Source: Auanema rhodensis
Taxonomy: Eukaryota; Nematoda; Chromadorea; Rhabditida; Rhabditidae
Length of the DNA: 64,000 nt
NCBI GenBank assembly: GCA_964057225.1
Contig: CAXKVF010000077.1
Span: forward strand, 186,001-250,000
Reading direction: 5' to 3'
Positions 54,384-64,000 of this stretch are shown one piece after another. A program made the position numbers and the translations under genes. How positions within the stretch are numbered: the stretch's first letter is position 1; each line of letters opens with the position of its first letter. The notes under the pieces are model-generated. The model searched no databases. It was given only the letters and a program-made list of their open reading frames with translations, and was not told the DNA's origin.

Positions 54384-55967
54384 TTTCAAAGTCATGGTTA
54401 CCATGAACCAATATCAATAAAAATTTGTTTTTAGACTAATATGGACATGGGGAATCTAATTTTGAAAACCGCATCTCTTTATCTTTCACGTGAAGCGAGT
54501 TACATACCAAGTGCACATCACGTGTACATTTAATTAGCATAAATTAAAGTTCACGTAAATTTCAAAGTCATGGTTACCATGAACCAATATCAATAAAAAT
54601 TAGTTTTTAGACTAATATGGACATGGGGAATCTAATTTTGAAAACCGCATCTCTTTATCTTTCACGTGAAGCGAGTTACATACCAAGTGCCCATCACGTG
54701 TACATTTAATTAGCATAAATTAAAGTTCACGTAAATTTCAAAGTCATGGTTACCATGCACCAATATCAATAAAAATTTGTTTTTAGACTAATATGGACAT
54801 GGGGAATCTAATTTTGAAAACCGCATCTCCTTATCTTTCACGTGAAGCGAGTTACATACCAAGTGCACATCACGTGTACATTTAATTAGCATAAATTAAA
54901 GTTCACGTAAATTTCAAAGTCATGGTTACCATGCACCAATATCAATAAAAATTTGTTTTTAGACTAATATGGACATGGAGAATCTAATTTTGAAAACCGC
55001 ATCTCTTTATCTTTCACGTGAAGCGAGTTACATACCAAGTGCACACCACGTGTACATTTAATTAGCATTAATTGAAGTTCACGTAAATTTCAAAGTCATG
55101 GTTACCATGAACCAATATCAATAAAAATTTGTTTTTAGACTAATATGGACATGAAGAATCTAATTTTGAAAACCGCATCTCTTTATCTTTCATGTGAAGC
55201 GAGTTACATACCAAGTGCACATCACGTGTACATTTAATTAGCATAAATTAAAGTTCACGTAAATTTCAAAGTCATGGTTACCATGAACCAATATCAATAA
55301 AAATTTGTGTTAAGACTAATATGGACATGGGGAATCTAATTTTGAAAACCGCATCTCTTTATCTTTCACGTGAAGCGAGTTACATACCAAGTGCACATCA
55401 CGTGTACATTTAATTAGCATAAATTAAAGTTCACGTAAATTTCAAAGTCATGGTTACCATGAACCAATATCAATAAAAATTTGTTTTTAGACTAATATGG
55501 ACATGGGGAATCTAATTTTGAAAACCGCATCTCTTTATCTTTCACGTGAAGCGAGTTACATACCAAGTGCACATCACGTGTACATTTAATTAGCATAAAT
55601 TAAAGTTCACGTAAATTTCAAAGTCATGGTTACCATGAACCAATATCAATAAAAATTTGTTTTTAGACTAATATGGACATGGGGAATCTAATTTTGAAAA
55701 CCGCATCTCTTTATCTTTCACGTGAAGCGAGTTACATACCAAGTGCACATCACGTGTACATTTAATTAGCATAAATTAAAGTTCACGTAAATTTCAAAGT
55801 CATGGTTACCATGAACCAATATCAATAAAAATTTGTTTTTAGACTAATATGGACATGGGGAATCTAATTTTGAAAACCGCATCTCTTTATCTTTCACGTG
55901 AAGCGAGTTACATACCAAGTGCACATCACGTGTACATTTAATTAGCATAAATTAAAGTTCACGTAAA

Positions 55968-58079
55968 TTTCAAAGTCATGGTTACCATGAACCAATATCA
56001 ATGAAAATTTGTTTTTAGACTAATATGGACATGGGGAATCTATTTTTGAAAACCGCATCTCTTTATCTTTCACGTGAAGCGAGTTACATACCAAGTGCAC
56101 ATCACGTGTACATTTAATTAGCATAAATTAAAGTTCACGTAAATTTCAAAGTCATGGTTACCATGAACCAATATCAATAAAAATTTGTTTTTAGACTAAT
56201 ATGGACATGGGGAATCTAATTTTGAAAACCGCATCTCTTTATCTTTCACGTGAAGCGAGTTACATACCAAGTGCACATCACGTGTACATTTAATTAGCAT
56301 AAATTAAAGTTCACGTAAATTTCAAAGTCATGGTTACCATGCACCAATATCAATAAAAATTTGTTTTTAGACTAATATGGACATGGGGAATCTAATTTTG
56401 AAAACCGCATCTCTTTATCTTTCACGTGAAGCGAGTTACATACCAAGTGCACATCACGTGTACATTTAATTAGCATAAATTAAAGTTCACGTAAATTTCA
56501 AAGTCATGGTTACCATGAACCAATATCAATAAAAATTTGTTTTTAGACTAATATGGACATGGGGAATCTAATTTTGAAAACCGCATCTCTTTATCTTTCA
56601 CATGAAGCGAGTTACATACCAAGTGCACATCACGTGTACATTTAATTAGCATAAATTGAAGTTCACGTAAATTTCAAAGTCATGGTTACCATGAAGCAAT
56701 ATCAATAAAAATTTGTTTTTAGACTAATATGGACATGGGGAATCTAATTTTGAAAACCGCATCTTTTTATCTTTCACGTGAAGCGAGTTACATACCAAGT
56801 GCACATCACGTGTACATTTAATTAGCATAAATTAAAGTTCACGTAAATTTCAAAGTCATGGTTACCATGAACCAATATCAATAAAAATTTGTTTTTAGAC
56901 TAATATGGACATGGGGAATCTAATTTTGAAAACCGCATCTCTTCATCTTTCACGTGAAGCGAGTTACATACCAAGTGCACATCACGTGTACATTTAATTA
57001 GCATAAATTAAAGTTCACGTAAATTTCAAAGTCATGGTTACCATGCACCAATATCAATAAAAATTTGTTTTTAGACTAATATGGACATGGGGAATCTAAT
57101 TTTAAAAACCGCATCTCTTTATCTTTCACGTGAAGCGAGTTACATACCTAGTGCACATCACGTGTACATTTAATTAGCATAAATTAAAGTTCACGTAAAT
57201 TTCAAAGTCATAGTTACCATGAACCAATATCAATAAAAATTTGTTTTTAGACTAATATGGACATGGGGAATCTAATTTTGAAAACCGCATCTCTTTATCT
57301 TTCACGTGAAGCGAGTTACATACCAAGTGCACATCACGTGTACATTTAATGAGCATAAATTAAAGTTCACGTAAATTTCAAAGTCATGGTTACCATGAAC
57401 TAATATCAATAAAAATTTGTTTTTAGACTAATATGGACATGGGGAATCTAATTTTGAAAACCGCATCTCTTTATCTTTCACGTGAAGCGAGTTACATACC
57501 AAGTGCACATCACGTGTACATTTAATTAGCATAAATTAAAGTTCACGTAAATTTCAAAGTCATGGTTACCATGAACCAATATCAATAAAAATTTGTTTTT
57601 AGACTAATATGGACATGGGGAATCTAATTTTGAAAACCGCATCTCTTTATCTTTCACGTGAAGCGAGTTACATACCAAGTGCACATCACGTGTACATTTA
57701 ATTAGCATAAATTAAAGTTCACGTAAATTTCAAAGTCATGGTTACCATGAACCAATATCAATAAAAATTTGTTTTTAGACTAATATGGACATGGGGAATC
57801 TAATTTTGAAAACCGCATCTCTTTATCTTTCACGTGAAGCGAGTTACATACCAAGTGCACATCACGTGTACATTTAATTAGCATAAATTAAAGTTCACGT
57901 AAATTTCAAAGTCATGGTTACCATGAACCAATATCAATAAAAATTTGTTTTTAGACTAATATGGACATGGGGAATCTAATTTTGAAAACCGCATCTCTTT
58001 ATCTTTCACGTGAAGCGAGTTACATACCAAGTGCACATCACGTGTACATTTAATTAGCATAAATTAAAGTTCACGTAAA
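55968..58079. repeat. 12-monomer (2112 bp) duplication, copy 1
   Basis: Markers G36 (55968), C23 (56320), A107 (56496), G25+T94 (56672), A81+T126 (57024), A13 (57200) reappear 2112 bp later. Copy 1 has T76 in the first unit and G163 in the unit at 56496, absent from the partner. Confidence 0.82.
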
Positions 58080-59487
58080 TTTCAAAGTCATGGTTACCAT
58101 GAACCAATATCAATGAAAATTTGTTTTTAGACTAATATGGACATGGGGAATCTAATTTTGAAAACCGCATCTCTTTATCTTTCACGTGAAGCGAGTTACA
58201 TACCAAGTGCACATCACGTGTACATTTAATTAGCATAAATTAAAGTTCACGTAAATTTCAAAGTCATGGTTACCATGAACCAATATCAATAAAAATTTGT
58301 TTTAAGACTAATATGGACATGGGGAATCTAATTTTGAAAACCGCATCTTTTTATCTTTCACGTGAAGCGAGTTACATACCAAGTGCACATCACGTGTACA
58401 TTTAATTAGCATAAATTAAAGTTCACGTAAATTTCAAAGTCATGGTTACCATGCACCAATATCAATAAAAATTTGTTTTTAGACTAATATGGACATGGGG
58501 AATCTAATTTTGAAAACCGCATCTCTTTATCTTTCACGTGAAGCGAGTTACATACCAAGTGCACATCACGTTTACATTTAATTAGCATAAATTAAAGTTC
58601 ACGTAAATTTCAAAGTCATGGTTACCATGAACCAATATCAATTAAAATTTGTTTTTAGACTAATATGGACATGGGGAATCTAATTTTGAAAACCGCATCT
58701 CTTTATCTTTCACATGAAGCGAGTTACATACCAAGTGCACATCACGTGTACATTTAATTAGCATAAATTAAAGTTCACGTAAATTTTAAAGTCATGGTTA
58801 CCATGAAGCAATATCAATTAAAATTTGTTTTTAGACTAATATGGACATGGGGAATCTAATTTTGAAAACCGCATCTTTTTATCTTTCACGTGAAGCGAGT
58901 TACATACCAAGTGCACATCACGTGTACATTTAATTAGCATAAATTAAAGTTCACGTAAATTTCAAAGTCATGGTTACCATGAACCAATATCAATAAAAAT
59001 TTGTTTTTAGACTAATATGGACATGGGGAATCTAATTTTGAAAACCGCATCTCTTTATCTTTCACGTGAAGCGAGTTACATACCAAGTGCACATCACGTG
59101 TACATTTAATTACCATAAATTAAAGTTCACGTAAATTTCAAAGTCATGGTTACCATGCACCAATATCAATAAAAATTTGTTTTTAGACTAATATGGACAT
59201 GGGGAATCTAATTTTAAAAACCGCATCTCTTTATCTTTCACGTGAAGCGAGTTACATACCTAGTGCACATCACGTGTACATTTAATTAGCATAAATTAAA
59301 GTTCACGTAAATTTCAAAGTCATAGTTACCATGAACCAATATCAATAAAAATTTGTTTTTAGACTAATATGGACATGGGGAATCTAATTTTGAAAACCGC
59401 ATCTCTTTATCTTTCACGTGAAGCGAGTTACATACCAAGTGCACATCACGTGTACATTTAATTAGCATAAATTAAAGTTCACGTAAA
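58080..59487. repeat. 12-monomer duplication, copy 2 (8 units matched)
   Basis: G36 (58080), C23 (58432), A107 (58608), G25+T94 (58784), A81+T126 (59136) and A13 (59312) are in register with copy 1. Private changes include T36 in 58608 and 58784, T139-flanking GTTTAC in 58432, and C154 in 58960. Confidence 0.82.
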
Positions 59488-59662
59488 TTTCAAAGTCATG
59501 GTTACCATGAAGCAATATCAATAAAAATTTCTTTTAGACTAATATGGACATGGGAAATCTAATTTTGAAAACCGCATCTCTTTATCTTTCACGTGAAGCG
59601 AGTTACATACCAAGTGCACATCACGTGTACATTTAATTAGCTTAAATTAAAGTTCACGTAAA
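59488..59662. repeat. 175-bp monomer (1-bp deletion in the T run)
   Basis: ATTTCTTTTAG replaces ATTTGTTTTTAG: G44 to C with one T missing from 45-49. Also G25 and A69. The next unit starts at 59663, one base early. Confidence 0.92.
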
Positions 59663-60366
59663 TTTCAAAGTCATGGTTACCATGCACCAATATCAATAAA
59701 AATTTGTTTTTAGACTAATATGGACATGGAGAATCTAATTTTGAAAACCGCATCTCTTTATCTTTCACGTGAAGCGAGTTACATACCAAGTGCACATCAC
59801 GTGTACATTTAATTAGCATTAATTAAAGTTCACGTAAATTTCAAAGTCATGGTTACCATGAACCAATATCAATAAAAATTTGTTTTTAGACTAATATGGA
59901 CATGGGGAATCTAATTTTGAAAACCGCATTTCTTTATCTTTCACGTGAAGCGAGTTACATACCAAGTGCACATCACGTGTACATTTAATTAGCATTAATT
60001 AAAGTTCACGTAAATTTCAAAGTCATGGTTACCATGAACCAATATCAATAAAAATTTGTTTTTAGACTAATATGGACATGGGGAATCTAATTTTGAAAAC
60101 CGCATCTCTTTATCTTTCACGTGAAGCGAGTTACATACCAAGTGCACATCACGTGTACATTTAATTAGCATAAATTAAAGTTCACGTAAATTTCAAAGTC
60201 ATAGTTACCATGAACCAATATCAATAAAAATTTGTTTTTAGACTAATATGGACATGGGGAATCTAATTTTGAAAACCGCATCTCTTTATCTTTCACATGA
60301 AGCGAGTTACATACCAAGTGCACATCACGTGTACATTTAATTAGCATAAATTAAAGTTCACGTAAA

Positions 60367-60541
60367 ATTCAAAGTCATGGTTACCATGAAGCAATATCAA
60401 TAAAAATTTCTTTTAGACTAATATGGACATGGGAAATCTAATTTTGAAAACCGCATCTCTTTATCTTTCACGTGAAGCGAGTTACATACCAAGTGCACAT
60501 CACGTGTACATTTAATTAGCATAAATTAAAGTTCACGTAAA
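60367..60541. repeat. 175-bp monomer, same deletion as 59488
   Basis: It carries the identical C44 plus lost T, G25 and A69, and its neighbours match those of 59488 (A13 before; C23 with A68 and T158 after). The pair therefore comes from one deletion copied in an 879-bp block, not two events. It has a private A at position 1. Confidence 0.92.
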
Positions 60542-60717
60542 TTTCAAAGTCATGGTTACCATGCACCAATATCAATAAAAATTTGTTTTTAGACTAATAT
60601 GGACATGGAGAATCTAATTTTGAAAACCGCATCTCTTTATCTTTCACGTGAAGCGAGTTACATACCAAGTGCACATCACGTGTACATTTAATTAGCATTA
60701 ATTAAAGTTCACGTAAA

Positions 60718-62301
60718 TTTCAAAGTCATGGTTACCATGAACCAATATCAATAAAAATTTGTTTTTAGACTAATATGGACATGGGGAATCTAATTTTGAA
60801 AACCGCATCTCTTTATCTTTCACGTGAAGCGAGTTACATACCAAGTGCACATCACGTGTACATTTAATTAGCATTAATTAAAGTTCACGTAAATTTCAAA
60901 GTCATGGTTACCATGAACCAATATCAATAAAAATTTGTTTTTAGACTAATATGGACATGAAGAATCTAATTTTGAAAACCGCATCTCTTTATCTTTCACG
61001 TGAAGCGAGTTACATACCAAGTGCACATCACGTGTACATTTAATGAGCATAAATTAAAGTTCACGTAAATTTCAAAGTCATGGTTACCATGAACTAATAT
61101 CAATAAAAATTTGTTTTTAGACTAATATGGACATGGGGAATCTAATTTTGAAAACCGCATCTCTTTATCTTTCACGTGAAGCGAGTTACATACCAAGTGC
61201 ACATCACGTGTACATTTAATTAGCATAAATTAAAGTTCACGTAAATTTCAAAGTCATGGTTACCATGAACCAATATCAATGAAAATTTGTGTTAAGACTA
61301 ATATGGACATGGGGAATCTAATTTTGAAAACCGCATCTCTTTATCTTTCACGTGAAGCGAGTTACATACCAAGTGCACATCACGTGTACATTTAATTAGC
61401 ATAAATTAAAGTTCACGTAAATTTCAAAGTCATGGTTACCATGAACCAATATCAATAAAAATTTGTTTTTAGACTAATATGGACATGGGGAATCTAATTT
61501 TGAAAACCGCATCTCTTTATCTTTCACGTGAAGCGAGTTACATACCAAGTGCACATCACGTGTACATTTAATTAGCATTAATTAAAGTTCACGTAAATTT
61601 CAAAGTCATGGTTACCATGAACCAATATCAATAAAAATTTGTTTTTAGACTAATATGGACATGGGGAATCTAATTTTGAAAACCGCATCTCTTTATCTTT
61701 CACGTGAAGCGAGTTACATACCAAGTGCACATCACGTGTACATTTAATTAGCATTAATTAAAGTTCACGTAAATTTCAAAGTCATGGTTACCATGAACCA
61801 ATATCAATAAAAATTTGTTTTTAGACTAATATGGACATGAAGAATCTAATTTTGAAAACCGCATCTCTTTATCTTTCACGTGAAGCGAGTTACATACCAA
61901 GTGCACATCACGTGTACATTTAATGAGCATAAATTAAAGTTCACGTAAATTTCAAAGTCATGGTTACCATGAACTAATATCAATAAAAATTTGTTTTTAG
62001 ACTAATATGGACATGGGGAATCTAATTTTGAAAACCGCATCTCTTTATCTTTCACGTGAAGCGAGTTACATACCAAGTGCACATCACGTGTACATTTAAT
62101 TAGCATAAATTAAAGTTCACGTAAATTTCAAAGTCATGGTTACCATGAACCAATATCAATGAAAATTTGTGTTAAGACTAATATAGACATGGGGAATCTA
62201 ATTTTGAAAACCGCATCTCTTTATCTTTCACGTGAAGCGAGTTACATACCAAGTGCACATCACGTGTACATTTAATTAGCATAAATTAAAGTTCACGTAA
62301 A
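60718..62301. repeat. 5-monomer (880 bp) duplication
   Basis: Units 60718, 60894, 61070, 61246 (T158; ATGAAG with G152; T26; G36 with GTGTTAAG) are repeated at 61598, 61774, 61950, 62126. The last unit of the second copy has a private TATAGAC. A related GTGTTAAG unit lies at 55264. Confidence 0.88.
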
Positions 62302-63885
62302 TTTCAAAGTCATGGTTACCATGAACCAATATCAATAAAAATTTGTTTTTAGACTAATATGGACATGGGGAATCTAATTTTGAAAACCGCATCTCTTTAT
62401 CTTTCACGTGAAGCGAGTTACATACCAAGTGCACATCACGTGTACATTTAATTAGCATAAATTAAAGTTCACGTAAATTTCAAAGTCATGGTTACCATGA
62501 ACCAATATCAATAAAAATTTGTTTTTAGACTAATATGGACATGGGGAATCTAATTTTGAAAACCGCATCTCTTTATCTTTCACGTGAAGCGAGTTACATA
62601 CCAAGTGCACATCACGTGTACATTTAATTAGCATAAATTAAAGTTCACGTAAATTTCAAAGTCATGGTTACCATGAACCAATATCAATAAAAATTTGTTT
62701 TTAGACTAATATGGACATGGGGAATCTAATTTTGAAAACCGCATCTCTTTATCTTTCACGTGAAGCGAGTTACATACCAAGTGCACATCACGTGTACATT
62801 TAATTAGCATAAATTAAAGTTCACGTAAATTTCAAAGTCATGGTTACCATGAACCAATATCAATGAAAATTTGTTTTTAGACTAATATGGACATGGGGAA
62901 TCTAATTTTGAAAACCGCATCTCTTTATCTTTCACGTGAAGCGAGTTACATACCAAGTGCACATCACGTGTACATTTAATTAGCATAAATTAAAGTTCAC
63001 GTAAATTTCAAAGTCATGGTTACCATGCACCAATATCAATAAAAATTTGTTTTTAGACTAATATGGACATGGGGAATCTAATTTTGAAAACCGCATCTCT
63101 TTATCTTTCACGTGAAGCGAGTTACATACCAAGTGCACATCACGTGTACATTTAATTAGCATAAATTAAAGTTCACGTAAATTTCAAAGTCATGGTTACC
63201 ATGCACCAATATCAATAAAAATTTGTTTTTAGACTAATATGGACATGGGAAATCTAATTTTGAAAACCGCATCTCTTTATCTTTCACGTGAAGCGAGTTA
63301 CATACCAAGTGCACATCACGTGTACATTTAATTAGCATAAATTAAAGTTCACGTAAATTTCAAAGTCATGGTTACCATGAACCAATATCAATAAAAATTT
63401 GTTTTTAGACTAATATGGACATGGGGAATCTAATTTTGAAAACCGCATCTCTTTATCTTTCACGTGAAGCGAGTTACATACCAAGTGCACATCACGTGTA
63501 CATTTAATTAGCATAAATTGAAGTTCACGTAAATTTCAAAGTCATGGTTACCATGAAGCAATATCAATAAAAATTTGTTTTTAGACTAATATGGACATGG
63601 GGAATCTAATTTTGAAAACCGCATCTTTTTATCTTTCACGTGAAGCGAGTTACATACCAAGTGCACATCACGTGTACATTTAATTAGCATAAATTAAAGT
63701 TCACGTAAATTTCAAAGTCATGGTTACCATGAACCAATATCAATAAAAATTTGTTTTTAGACTAATATAGACATGGGGAATCTAATTTTGAAAACCGCAT
63801 CTCTTTATCTTTCACGTGAAGCGAGTTACATACCAAGTGCACATCACGTGTACATTTAATTAGCATAAATTAAAGTTCACGTAAA

Positions 63886-64000
63886 TTTCAAAGTCATGGT
63901 TACCATGAACCAATATCAATAAAAATTTGTTTTTAGACTAATATGGACATGGGGAATCTAATTTTGAAAACCGCATCTCTTTATCTTTCACGTGAAGCGA
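63886..64000. repeat. Partial monomer at the window end
   Basis: The last 115 bases are unit positions 1-115 of an A23 monomer, cut by the window edge. The array clearly continues. Confidence 0.97.

Larger units (their letters stand above)
41184..54911. repeat. Zone G: 78 monomers, A51/C176/T125 phrases, 15- and 6-monomer HORs
   Basis: A recurring phrase is C176, then T125, then A23 (or C21), then A51, seen at least eight times (for example 41184-41887, 43472-44000, 47168-47871, 48928-49631, 52800-53503). G33 (ATATCGATA) is a zone-specific marker. The first unit has a private C46 with A51. Long copies are described separately. No gene or other element. Confidence 0.88.
1..64000. repeat. Tandem satellite DNA array, 176-bp monomer
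   Basis: Every base belongs to a head-to-tail repeat of one AT-rich unit. Starts fall at 1+176n up to 14785. The register then shifts by -1 (start 14960), holds to 59488, shifts by -1 (59663), shifts by -1 again after 60367 (60542), and holds to the end. That makes 363 complete monomers (360 of 176 bp, 3 of 175 bp) and a 115-bp remainder. All units share one orientation, and no foreign insertion was seen. Monomers differ mostly by one to four substitutions from the consensus. The unit length, homogenisation and multi-monomer periodicities match eukaryotic centromeric or pericentromeric satellites; that location is inferred. No genes are present: the consensus has TAA, TAG or TGA in all three forward frames (longest gap about 99 nt, positions 49 to 148) and stops in all reverse frames (longest gap about 108 nt, 53 to 161). 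Confidence 0.99.
54912..64000. repeat. Zone H: more diverged monomers, 12- and 5-unit duplications
   Basis: Fifty-one complete units and one partial. Most have A23. New markers: T158 (CATTAATT), G36, T36, A68/A69 changes in the GGGG run, G25, T94, A13 (CATAGTT), G152, T26 (GAACTAAT). Single-copy changes are more frequent than in zones D-G, and duplicate copies differ from each other, which suggests older copies or weaker homogenisation. Two of the window's three deletions are here. Confidence 0.87.

Noticed and set aside
1-64000. Protein-coding ORFs
   Set aside because: Stops occur in all six frames of each consensus unit and the longest open stretch is about 100 nt. Since 176 is not a multiple of three, reading frames shift at every unit.
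1-64000. CRISPR array
   Set aside because: The repeats are contiguous 176-bp units with no unique spacers.
1-64000. CENP-B box
   Set aside because: The core requires TTCG and CGGG at fixed spacing. The consensus has neither on either strand. The single ACGGGA at 44000 is a private change of box 1 without the other half.
1-64000. Telomeric repeats, SINE/tRNA-like boxes or inserted transposons
   Set aside because: No TTAGGG-type runs, no A/B box pair, and the 176-bp register is unbroken except for three 1-bp losses.

Overview
The whole 64 kb window is one uninterrupted, head-to-tail satellite DNA array. The unit is 176 bp and about 32% GC (consensus count A62 T57 G26 C31). Counting unit starts gives 363 complete monomers, 360 of 176 bp and 3 of 175 bp, plus a final 115-bp partial unit. 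All monomers point the same way. I found no gene, RNA gene, transposon, inversion, telomeric repeat or unique sequence, and the array runs off both ends of the window. Stops fall in all six frames of every consensus unit, and the longest stop-free stretch is about 100 nt, so nothing here can be read as a protein gene.

Megabase-style arrays of nucleosome-sized units with multi-monomer higher-order repeats (HORs) are typical of eukaryotic centromeres and pericentromeres, and that is the most likely identity. The species cannot be named from sequence alone. The length matches some known satellites (for example Brassica CentBr), but I do not recognise this sequence. No CENP-B box is present.

Layout, by diagnostic single-base variants (numbers are positions in the 176-bp unit, with position 1 at window base 1): zone A, 1-3168, a 1408-bp-offset duplication; zone B, 3169-14608, overlapping duplications at 880, 1760, 1232 and 3168 bp; zone C, 14609-16191, a seam of diverged monomers; zone D, 16192-28863, an 11-monomer (1936 bp) HOR; zone E, 28864-34671, short 5- and 10-monomer shuffles; zone F, 34672-41183, a 9-monomer (1584 bp) HOR in four copies, two of them apparently identical; zone G, 41184-54911, a 15-monomer (2640 bp) duplication and a 6-monomer (1056 bp) unit; zone H, 54912-64000, more diverged monomers with 12- and 5-monomer duplications and two linked 1-bp deletions.

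The unit itself has a clear architecture: a 13-bp dyad (10-22), an A5-T3-G-T5 tract (36-49), a pyrimidine hexamer that carries much of the variation (94-99), three CACGT boxes spaced 32 and 33 bp apart (104, 136, 169; the first in a 10-bp palindrome, the second matching the yeast CDEI consensus), and an AT-rich inverted repeat (146-165). The three helically phased CACGT boxes, plus the near-absence of indels beside abundant substitutions, are the most interesting signals. They suggest a protein-binding platform in a fixed phase with nucleosomes. That is inference and needs binding or chromatin data.
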